From the NCBI GenBank assembly GCA_003485885.1, contig DNHM01000439.1, positions 345 through 8,881 of the forward strand: a stretch of 8,537 nucleotides of DNA, read 5' to 3'. Made by a program: the position numbers and the translations under genes. The notes beneath the pieces were generated by a model. That model was not told where the DNA came from. It searched no databases and worked only from the letters and a program-made list of their open reading frames with translations. This DNA is from Acidimicrobiaceae bacterium (GTDB lineage: Bacteria; Actinomycetota; Acidimicrobiia; Acidimicrobiales; UBA10347). Every line of letters starts with the position of its first letter. Position 1 is the first letter of the stretch. Shown here one piece after another: positions 1 through 6,097 of the stretch.

Positions 1-4
1 GTTC

Positions 5-1351
5 ATGCGCAATCTTCTCTTCACGCTGGTTGCGGTCGTGTTGCTCGCGACCGCCTGTGGCCCGGACGAAAGAGCGACGGTACAAGGCGCAGCGGCAGTG
101 CGACCACTGAGTGAAACCAGTGGCGTCGCTGCCGAAAGCGAACAGGCGCATGCACCATCGAGAGGTGCGCCACAAGTTGATGAGCCGCACGCAGCGCTTG
201 CGGTCACGAACGCGACGGTCTGTGGTTTCGATGAAGACCTCAAACCAGATCGCATCGAGGTGGCACAGATCCCAGGCGACGGGCGCGAGAACACCGTGTC
301 TGCGCTGGACTTTCCCGACGATGCATCGTTCGGTGAACCACTTGTCGACCTGAACCGCATCTTGAGTGGCGGACCGCCGCCAGATGGCATACCTCCAATC
401 GACGCTCCCGTCTTCCAAACCGCAAACACGGTGGACTGGATCCATTGCACTGAGCCAGTTCTTGCGCTTTCCGTGGATGGCGAAACCCGGGCTTATCCGG
501 TGCAGATCATGACATGGCACGAGTTGGTAAACGACACGTTCGGCGATGTTCCCGTTGCTGTTTCGTATTGCCCGCTGTGTAACTCGGCACTCGCGTATCG
601 CCGAGATCTAGGCGACCGCATCGTCACGTTCGGAACGTCGGGTCGACTGTTTAACTCGTCGCTGGCGATGTACGACCGAGAAACCGAATCGATGTGGACA
701 CACTTCAACGGCACCGCAGTTGTCGGCACCCTCGTTGGTACCCAGCTTGAGTTACTTCCTATGCAGACGCTGTCGTGGCGTAGTTTTCTACAAGCCAATC
801 CTGAGGCTCTGGTGTTAACTCGAGAAACGGGATATCAGCGCAGCTACGGCCAGAACCCCTACTCGGGCTACGACGACGTGACCACGAGCCCGTTTCTGTT
901 CGACGGTGAGAACGACCAGCGCCTGCCGGCCAAGGAACGTATTGTGGGTATCCGTCGAGGAGACGACAGCGCTGCGATTGTGCTTGAAAGCCTGGCGTCG
1001 GCTGGTGTTCTCGTCACCGAGGTCGACGGTGAACTGTTGAGTGTGTGGCACTTGCCTGGCACGGCGACAGCGCTCGAAGAACGGGCGATCGCCGATGGTC
1101 GAGACGTCGGCGCTGTAGGCGTCTACCTGCCGATGGCCGATGGTCAGGCTCTGAGCTTCATGCGCAGCGACGAGTCGGCGGGCGACGGTGCCAACTTTGT
1201 GGACCAGGAAACAGGCTCAACCTGGAACATCCAGGGCTCGGCTGTAGGCGGGCCGCTCAAAGGGCACCAACTGGAACGTGTCGAGCACCTTGACACGTTC
1301 TGGTTCGCTCTTGCAGCGTTCGAGCCTGACACCCGGGTCGTCAACCCGTAA
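5..1351 (+). CDS. DUF3179-family secreted lipoprotein
   Basis: This is a protein of 448 residues. Residues 1-18 look like a lipoprotein signal peptide: Arg2, a hydrophobic run, then the lipobox L-A-T-A-Cys18. The mature protein is therefore probably anchored on the outer face of the cytoplasmic membrane. Residues about 20-65 are a low-complexity Ala/Glu-rich linker. The DUF3179 core starts near residue 143 and shows W171-H172-E173, the hallmark Y-Cys189-P-L-Cys192, F-N217-S and MYDRETESMW (222-231). A second, diverged copy of the same fold seems to run from about 312 to 446: it repeats the DxETxSxW motif (400-407) and the GxxxxGxL...W...F.P...V tail but has no cysteine pair. The family has no established reaction. 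The CxxC and nearby His could bind a metal or act in redox chemistry, which is inference. The start is chosen because it gives a proper signal peptide; only four upstream bases are visible, so its promoter cannot be judged. Family assignment is firm; function is unknown. Confidence 0.88.
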   Translation: MRNLLFTLVAVVLLATACGPDERATVQGAAAVRPLSETSGVAAESEQAHAPSRGAPQVDEPHAALAVTNATVCGFDEDLKPDRIEVAQIPGDGRENTVSALDFPDDASFGEPLVDLNRILSGGPPPDGIPPIDAPVFQTANTVDWIHCTEPVLALSVDGETRAYPVQIMTWHELVNDTFGDVPVAVSYCPLCNSALAYRRDLGDRIVTFGTSGRLFNSSLAMYDRETESMWTHFNGTAVVGTLVGTQLELLPMQTLSWRSFLQANPEALVLTRETGYQRSYGQNPYSGYDDVTTSPFLFDGENDQRLPAKERIVGIRRGDDSAAIVLESLASAGVLVTEVDGELLSVWHLPGTATALEERAIADGRDVGAVGVYLPMADGQALSFMRSDESAGDGANFVDQETGSTWNIQGSAVGGPLKGHQLERVEHLDTFWFALAAFEPDTRVVNP

Positions 1352-1356
1352 CCCAC

Positions 1357-1369
1357 TATTGTCAGGATC
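1357..1369 (+). promoter_or_regulatory. Putative -10 box for a leaderless mRNA of the swivel-domain gene
   Basis: In the 18-base gap after the lipoprotein gene, TATTGT (1357-1362) fits the actinobacterial TANNNT -10 consensus. It ends seven bases before the ATG at 1370, which places the expected transcription start on or next to the start codon. No convincing -35 element is seen 16-19 bases upstream. An AGGA at 1364-1367 lies only two bases from the ATG, too close to be a normal ribosome binding site. Confidence 0.5.
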
Positions 1370-3109
1370 ATGCAGTCTCTGACCTTGGTAGATCTGGGTG
1401 TTGGCCCGTACGTGCACGAGAGGTGCAGCACTCGATTTCCTGTGTACACCCGCGGTAACGCCGGCGAGGTTTGGCCCGAGGTTGCGTATCCCTTGTCGAT
1501 CAGCCTGACGCGTGCGTTCGACGACCCGATGAACGCTGCGATGGTAAAGACCGGACTGGTGACCAACGCCGAACTAGTCGAGGGGAGTGGGTGCGCCGCC
1601 GGCGTTTTCGGCGGATACATGTATCTGAACCTGTCGTTGTCACGAGTGCTGGCTGTTCGCTCTCCGGGTGTCTCGATTGCCGAGAACGACGCCCTCTATC
1701 TCGGCAGCGAAGCCAGCGCTCCGCCCCATGTTCCGAACAAGGCCGACCGCAGCGTGCGGGCAAGTCTCAACGCAATTCGGTACATGATCAACGTTTTGCG
1801 TACCCGGTCACTCGTCGAGTTACAAGCGGATCAGCGCATGGTCTCAGAGTGGAAACGACGTGTGCCCCGACTTCTCGAAGCCGACGATCAGGCGCTTCTT
1901 GCCACGATTCGCAGCCTTATCCCGGTGGGCATGCAGCTGTTCAGTCGCCACCTCGAGGTCACCGGTAAGGCTGGTGCTGCCGTGCAGTTCCTGTCGACGT
2001 TTTGTGAGAAGCAGCTCGATGACCGGGCGTTGGCGCTGTCGTTGCTGAGTTCGATCGGCGATGTCGATAGTGCTGCGCCCAGCACCGCGTTGTGGAAGCT
2101 AGGCCGGTCGGTAGCAGCTTCGCCCCAGTTGACGTCGGCGTTTGATCAGGGCCTTGACGGGCTGAGTGAACGGCTCGCTGAGTGTGAGCCTTCGGACTTC
2201 CCTCGCGATTTTGAAACCTTCCTGGACGACTTCGGTGCTCGAGGTCCAAACGAGTGGGAGACCGCGTCACAGACGTGGGGGACCGAACCACGGCTCGCGC
2301 TCGCATTGATCGACCGGCTACGCCTCGCCGAAGAAAAGCAGGATCCAGTTGCCCGAGCGCTTGGTCTCACAGCGGATCGCAAAGCAGTAACGGCTGAAAC
2401 CCGTGCTCGTGTCTCGTGGCCGCTGCGTAAACAGTTCGACCGTGCGCTTTCGGCAGCGATGCTCTTCAGTGCCGGACGTGAACGTTCGAAGACAACGGTC
2501 GTCGAGCTCATTCATGTGAGCCGGCTCCTTTCTCGTGAGCTTGCTGGGCGGGCCGCCCGCAGGACCGACGATGGCCAGTGGGAAGATATGTGGTTCTGCA
2601 TGGCCGATGAGCTCGATGCCTACATCGCTGACCCAGCAGCGTTTGCCGACACGATTGCTACCCGCCGTGCTACTCGTCAGGCGCTCAGTGACCGAGTGCC
2701 TCCGTTCGTGTTCGAAGGCGAGATGCCGCCAGTCCAGAGCTGGCCATTACGCAGCCAGGCGGGTTCTGAATCCCGATTGGCCGTGGGCGAATCGATAACC
2801 GGTCTGGCGGCAGTGCCGGGTGTGGCCGAGGGACGAGCCTGTGTGGTCACTGACCCGTTCGATCCCGGGGATCTTGGACCTGGTGATGTACTTATCGCGC
2901 CACTGACCGACCCAGCATGGACGCCGCTTTTTGTTGCGGCCGAGGCCGTGGTCGTCGACGTCGGGGGCCAGATGAGCCATGCGGTCATCGTCGCTCGTGA
3001 GTTCGGCATGCCGTGTGTCGTTGCAGCCACCGACGCAACCACCCGGATTCCGCACGGAGCCAGGGTTCGGGTAGACGCAACAGCGGGCACGGTCACCTTG
3101 CTTGAGTGA
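1370..3109 (+). CDS. PEP-utilising enzyme, phosphohistidine swivel-domain protein lacking ATP-grasp
   Basis: This protein has 579 residues. The last ~90 residues form the mobile swivel domain of PEP synthase, pyruvate phosphate dikinase and rifampicin phosphotransferase. The domain holds V-x-G-x-V-type strands, a DPAWTPLF stretch, then VGGQMSHAVIVAREFGMP (531-548), in which His537 is the expected phosphate carrier. The N-terminal part carries FPVYTRGNAGEVWPEV, which resembles the linker region of rifampicin-phosphotransferase-like proteins; the middle (about 120-470) is mostly helical-looking. No N-terminal ATP-grasp nucleotide-binding domain is present and none is encoded beside it. In the full-length family ATP phosphorylates the swivel His, which then hands the phosphate to a second substrate, so this protein needs a separate partner, has a different role, or is a split enzyme. 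No signal peptide or membrane segment is seen, so it is probably cytoplasmic. The acceptor substrate cannot be predicted. The domain call is firm; the function is open. Confidence 0.85.
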   Translation: MQSLTLVDLGVGPYVHERCSTRFPVYTRGNAGEVWPEVAYPLSISLTRAFDDPMNAAMVKTGLVTNAELVEGSGCAAGVFGGYMYLNLSLSRVLAVRSPGVSIAENDALYLGSEASAPPHVPNKADRSVRASLNAIRYMINVLRTRSLVELQADQRMVSEWKRRVPRLLEADDQALLATIRSLIPVGMQLFSRHLEVTGKAGAAVQFLSTFCEKQLDDRALALSLLSSIGDVDSAAPSTALWKLGRSVAASPQLTSAFDQGLDGLSERLAECEPSDFPRDFETFLDDFGARGPNEWETASQTWGTEPRLALALIDRLRLAEEKQDPVARALGLTADRKAVTAETRARVSWPLRKQFDRALSAAMLFSAGRERSKTTVVELIHVSRLLSRELAGRAARRTDDGQWEDMWFCMADELDAYIADPAAFADTIATRRATRQALSDRVPPFVFEGEMPPVQSWPLRSQAGSESRLAVGESITGLAAVPGVAEGRACVVTDPFDPGDLGPGDVLIAPLTDPAWTPLFVAAEAVVVDVGGQMSHAVIVAREFGMPCVVAATDATTRIPHGARVRVDATAGTVTLLE

Positions 3110-3118
3110 GGCGCTGTT

Positions 3119-3128
3119 CGACGCGTCG
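3119..3128. repeat. 10-bp perfect palindrome upstream of the exchanger gene
   Basis: CGACGCGTCG is identical to its reverse complement. It lies 30 bases before the exchanger start, about where a -35 element would sit if the box at 3147-3152 is the -10. It could be a small operator, but palindromes of this length are expected several times by chance in 8.5 kb. It has no loop and no T-run, so it is not a terminator. Confidence 0.2.
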
Positions 3129-3146
3129 GTCACATACCTGACTGGA

Positions 3147-3158
3147 TAACCTCGGGTT
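3147..3158 (+). promoter_or_regulatory. Putative -10 box for a leaderless mRNA of the exchanger gene
   Basis: TAACCT (3147-3152) matches TANNNT and is followed by six bases and then the GTG at 3159, so transcription would begin at or next to the start codon. No Shine-Dalgarno sequence is seen in the 49-base gap, and no clear -35 element. The box also helps to choose this GTG as the start. Confidence 0.55.
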
Positions 3159-4163
3159 GTGGTTCTTGCCCTCATTCTCCTTGTTGTGGGCATCATCATC
3201 TTGACCTTTGCTGCGGACCATTTTGTCGAGGGCGCAGTGTCGGTTGCGGATGTGTTCAACATCTCGCCGGTAGTGGTGGGTGCCTTAGTCATCGGCTTCG
3301 GTACGAGCCTGCCCGAGATGCTCGTGTCCGGAGTTGCAGCGGTGCAGGGCGACGCCGATCTTGGTGTCGGCAATGTCTTGGGCTCGAATGTCGCGAACAT
3401 GACGCTGGTTCTGGGTATTGCTGCGTTGATTGCAGTGATCAGTATCGACACGTTGACGAGCCGACGCGAACTCCCACTCTGTGTCGGGTCGGTCCTACTC
3501 TTTGCTGTGTTCGTCCAAGATGGTTTTCGTCGTTGGGAGGGCGTGGTACTCGCCGTAGCCCTGGTCGCGACATTGTTGTGGCTGCTTCGCAACGCTCATC
3601 ATCATGACCTTGAATCACCAGCGCAGGAGCATGAACCGAAAGGTGCGATGGCAAGCGGCGTGCGAACGGTTGTCGGTCTGACCGGTACGGTCGGCGGGGC
3701 ATGGCTTCTCGTTGAAGGCGCCACCAGCCTGGCCGATGAGGTCGGTTTGACCGGCGGGTTTGTTGGGCTCACGCTGGTGGCTATTGGTACGTCGCTCCCT
3801 GAGATGGTGACCGCGGTTGTCGCCGCCCGTAAGGGCGAGACCGATCTGATCATCGGCAATCTGCTCGGTTCGAATATCTTCAACAGCCTGGCTGTTGGTG
3901 CGGTTCTTGGCCTGCTTGGCCCCGGTCCGCTCGAGGACAACAACCTTGCTGGACTGGCGACGATCATCATGATCAGCGTTGTACTGATCGCAGCCGTGTT
4001 CCTCTACACCGGTGGTCGAGTCGTCCGGTGGCAGGCAGCAGCGCTACTGCTGATCTACCTCGGCACGATGCCATTCACGATCAGCACCACGATCGACTGT
4101 GCGGAAGAACCCGAGGCGCAAGAGTGCGTCGAAGTAGTGGCGCTAGCCTTACCCGGTGGCTAA
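3159..4163 (+). CDS. Na+/Ca2+ exchanger (CaCA) family membrane protein
   Basis: This 334-residue integral membrane protein has about ten hydrophobic segments in two inverted halves, the normal size and layout for bacterial CaCA antiporters. The alpha-1 repeat shows GFGTSLPEM (46-54) and GNVLGSNVAN (71-80); the alpha-2 repeat shows AIGTSLPEM (208-216) and GNLLGSNIFN (233-242). Glu53 and Glu215 match the paired acidic ion ligands of the family, with Asn80 and Asn242 at the facing positions. It should exchange Ca2+ (or another cation) against Na+ or H+ across the cytoplasmic membrane; which ions cannot be read from sequence. The central loop after segment five is hydrophilic and has three adjacent His (about 147-149). 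The acidic C-terminal tail after the last segment contains Cys314 and Cys323. The GTG start puts the first membrane segment directly at the N-terminus. The last eight bases overlap rimO. Confidence 0.93.
   Translation: MVLALILLVVGIIILTFAADHFVEGAVSVADVFNISPVVVGALVIGFGTSLPEMLVSGVAAVQGDADLGVGNVLGSNVANMTLVLGIAALIAVISIDTLTSRRELPLCVGSVLLFAVFVQDGFRRWEGVVLAVALVATLLWLLRNAHHHDLESPAQEHEPKGAMASGVRTVVGLTGTVGGAWLLVEGATSLADEVGLTGGFVGLTLVAIGTSLPEMVTAVVAARKGETDLIIGNLLGSNIFNSLAVGAVLGLLGPGPLEDNNLAGLATIIMISVVLIAAVFLYTGGRVVRWQAAALLLIYLGTMPFTISTTIDCAEEPEAQECVEVVALALPGG
4144..4155 (+). promoter_or_regulatory. Putative -10 box for leaderless rimO, inside the exchanger gene
   Basis: TAGCCT (4144-4149) fits TANNNT and is followed by exactly six bases and the GTG of rimO at 4156. 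The element lies within the last codons of the exchanger gene, so rimO could be transcribed separately from it. No Shine-Dalgarno sequence precedes the GTG. Because the site is also coding, its bases are constrained for another reason and the call is somewhat weaker. Confidence 0.5.
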
Positions 4164-5451
4164 TTCTGTAGACCTGACCGGAACCCCTGTATCAGCGGTA
4201 CCGGGCTCGTATTTCATCGAAACCTTGGGGTGTCCCAAGAACCAGGTCGATAGCGACAAGCTCGAAGGCACGCTGATCGCCGACGGCATGACCGCTGCTG
4301 AGTCGGCTGACGAAGCTGATCTCATCGTGGTGAACACGTGCGCGTTCATCGAGGAAGCCAGGGAAGAGTCGATCCACACGATTCTGGAGCTCGACCACAA
4401 CCGCTCCGGCGACTCCAAACTGGTCGTGACCGGCTGCATGGCAGAGCGTTATGGCGATGAATTGGCCGAGGCGCTTCCTGAAGCAGACCAAATCGCGGGC
4501 TTCGGTGTGCCAGTAACTATTGGTTCCAAACCAAAGGCGCCCCTGCTCGACCTGTTACATCTGCCTCGGCCTCCGTCGCGTTCACCTTGGGCGTATGTGA
4601 AGATCGCCGAAGGCTGCGATCGCAACTGTGGATTCTGCGCCATCCCGACCTTTCGTGGCCCACAGCGCAGCCGAACCATCGAAGACATCTGCCGCGAGGT
4701 CGATGAACTCGACGCCAAAGAAATCGTCCTTGTCGCCCAAGACCTGGCTGCCTTTGGACGAGATCAAGGTAAGGGCGAACGATCCATCGTTCCCCTGGTT
4801 AAAGCAGTTGCTGAACGCGTCGACTGGGTCCGGTTGTTGTACTTGTATCCCAGTGATCTCAATGACACGTTGATCGATGCCATGTGCGAAACCGGCGTGC
4901 CGTACTTCGATCTGTCGTTGCAGCACGTGTCAAAGCCATTGATGCGTCGGATGCGCCGTTGGGGCGGTTCCGACGTCTTCCTCGAGCGCATCGAGGCGAT
5001 TCGCTCCCGCGAGTCCGATGCTGCCTTCCGAAGCAACTTCATCGTTGGTTACCCCGGGGAAACCGAGGAAGACCACGATGCGCTCCTTGAGTTCGTCGAG
5101 CAGGCTCGGCTCGACTGGTGTGGTTTCTTTTCCTACAGCAAGGAAGAAGGAACCTATGCCGCAGATCTGGATGGGCAAGTCGATTCCGGCTTGGTTTCCG
5201 AGCGTTTGGGCGAGCTCCGGGAGATGCAAGATCTCATTACTGAAGAAAAACGTGACGAATTGATCGGTCGGCAGGTCAAAGTACTTGTGGATGAATCTGG
5301 CGTTGCGCGCTCTCACCGAGAAGCCCCCGAAATCGATGGAATCATTCATGTTTCCGCGGATCTGCCAGTTGGCGAATTTGCGATGGTGACGATTGCCGAT
5401 GCAGCTGGACCAGACCTGCGCGCCGAAGGCGCACTCGGAGATATGCACTGA
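4156..5451 (+). CDS. rimO: Ribosomal protein S12 methylthiotransferase RimO
   Basis: RimO is a radical-SAM enzyme that adds a methylthio group to a conserved aspartate of ribosomal protein S12. The 431 residues show the three-domain plan. The N-terminal UPF0004 domain carries the Cys ligands of the auxiliary Fe-S cluster at Cys26 (LGCPKNQVDSD), Cys62 (VVNTC) and Cys94 (TGCMAERY). The radical-SAM core has Cys154, Cys158 and Cys161 in GCDRNCGFCAIP, plus the GYPGETEEDH motif further on. A C-terminal TRAM domain begins about residue 365 and includes REAPEIDGIIHV. The GCPKNxVDSD and EAPEIDG motifs point to RimO and not to its tRNA-modifying relative MiaB. All six cluster cysteines are present, so the enzyme looks intact. 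The GTG start lies eight bases inside the exchanger gene and is supported by the -10 box just upstream. The stop codon overlaps the pgsA ATG by one base. Confidence 0.96.
   Translation: MANSVDLTGTPVSAVPGSYFIETLGCPKNQVDSDKLEGTLIADGMTAAESADEADLIVVNTCAFIEEAREESIHTILELDHNRSGDSKLVVTGCMAERYGDELAEALPEADQIAGFGVPVTIGSKPKAPLLDLLHLPRPPSRSPWAYVKIAEGCDRNCGFCAIPTFRGPQRSRTIEDICREVDELDAKEIVLVAQDLAAFGRDQGKGERSIVPLVKAVAERVDWVRLLYLYPSDLNDTLIDAMCETGVPYFDLSLQHVSKPLMRRMRRWGGSDVFLERIEAIRSRESDAAFRSNFIVGYPGETEEDHDALLEFVEQARLDWCGFFSYSKEEGTYAADLDGQVDSGLVSERLGELREMQDLITEEKRDELIGRQVKVLVDESGVARSHREAPEIDGIIHVSADLPVGEFAMVTIADAAGPDLRAEGALGDMH
5437..5441 (+). promoter_or_regulatory. Shine-Dalgarno site of pgsA
   Basis: GGAGA lies nine bases before the pgsA ATG, within the final codons of rimO. 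It is the clearest ribosome binding site in the window, and no TANNNT box stands 6-7 bases before this start. That fits pgsA being translated as an internal cistron of a rimO message. Confidence 0.6.
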
Positions 5452-6032
5452 TGACTCAGGTCGTGCGGAGCTACCCGTTGTATGGGTTAGCAACTCCAGC
5501 GAACTTCATCACCGTGAGCCGTATTGCTCTCACGCCGGTGTTGTGCCTGATGGTGCTCGCAGACTCGTCAGCGCTTGGTACCTCATGGGCGGCGTTCGCT
5601 GTTGGTCTACTCATGGCCTTCACTGATTTGATCGATGGAAGTGTTGCTCGAGCCACGAATGGCTACAGCCGCAGTGGTGCCTTTCTCGACCCGCTCGCCG
5701 ACAAGATCGTTATTCTCGGTGTCGGATTCACATTGGTGTCGGTCGACCGTCTCGGTCTCGCTCCCATGGTTCTTATTGCTGCCCGCGAAGTGATTATCAG
5801 CGCGATGCGCATCCGATTTGCCGTCAGTGGCATCTCGATTCCGGCGCGACCTCTGGCCAAATGGAAGGCAACGGTGCAAGGCGCTGCGCTTCTGCTGGCC
5901 GTCATGCCAATTCTTAAAGGCAATCAACTGGTGGTGGACATCGCCATCTGGGCTGCCGTGGTCCTCACCGTGTTCACCGGCGCCCAATACCTGGTCGACG
6001 GCGAACAAGCCGCCCACCAGGCCCACGGCTAG
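5451..6032 (+). CDS. pgsA: CDP-diacylglycerol-glycerol-3-phosphate 3-phosphatidyltransferase
   Basis: This enzyme joins CDP-diacylglycerol and glycerol-3-phosphate to give phosphatidylglycerol phosphate and CMP, the committed step to phosphatidylglycerol and cardiolipin, in the cytoplasmic membrane. The 193-residue product has the usual length and several hydrophobic segments. The CDP-alcohol phosphotransferase signature is complete: Asp59-x2-Asp62-Gly63-x2-Ala66-Arg67-x8-Gly76-x3-Asp80-x3-Asp84, the four Asp being the metal and catalytic ligands. An N-terminal TPANFITVSRI motif and the later AREVIISAMR and KWKATVQ segments are those of PgsA and not of phosphatidylserine or cardiolipin synthases. 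The ATG shares its A with the rimO stop (TGATG), so the two are probably translationally coupled. Position next to rimO and cinA is common in actinobacteria and supports the assignment. Confidence 0.93.
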   Translation: MTQVVRSYPLYGLATPANFITVSRIALTPVLCLMVLADSSALGTSWAAFAVGLLMAFTDLIDGSVARATNGYSRSGAFLDPLADKIVILGVGFTLVSVDRLGLAPMVLIAAREVIISAMRIRFAVSGISIPARPLAKWKATVQGAALLLAVMPILKGNQLVVDIAIWAAVVLTVFTGAQYLVDGEQAAHQAHG

Positions 6033-6036
6033 CCGT
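6025..6036. repeat. 12-bp perfect palindrome over the pgsA stop codon
   Basis: ACGGCTAGCCGT is its own reverse complement and is centred on the TAG stop of pgsA (6030-6032). As RNA it could fold only a four-base-pair stem with a CUAG loop. No T-run follows, so it is not a convincing terminator. It may be chance or a weak protein-binding site. Confidence 0.25.
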
Positions 6037-6085
6037 CGTTCGCACTCGGCCGTCCGCAGAGGAGAGCCCGTAGCGGCGGGGCGAC

Positions 6086-6097
6086 TACCCTCGGACG
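6086..6097 (+). promoter_or_regulatory. Putative -10 box for leaderless cinA
   Basis: TACCCT (6086-6091) fits TANNNT and is followed by six bases and the cinA ATG at 6098. It lies in the 65-base pgsA-cinA gap, the largest in the window. A purine-rich GAGGAGAG lies about 30 bases before the ATG, too far for a ribosome binding site, and nothing resembling one is closer. No -35 element is obvious. The gap therefore looks like a promoter region for a leaderless message that would carry cinA and the coupled ppx. Confidence 0.55.

Noticed and set aside
1144..1620. Minus-strand open frame across the lipoprotein/swivel-domain junction.
   Set aside because: No family resemblance or start signal, and it lies opposite the conserved 3' part of the DUF3179 gene.
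2747..3592. A long minus-strand open frame (281 codons) crossing the swivel-domain and exchanger genes.
   Set aside because: Its product is rich in Thr, Arg, Ser and Pro with no recognisable motif, and it runs antisense to two well-supported genes. It is the usual shadow of GC-rich third positions.
3885..3887. Asn242 where some exchangers have Asp in the alpha-2 repeat, as a lost ion ligand.
   Set aside because: Asn at this position is common in bacterial CaCA proteins; both key Glu residues are present.
6025..6036. Palindrome at the pgsA stop as an intrinsic terminator.
   Set aside because: Only a four-base-pair stem can form and no T-run follows.
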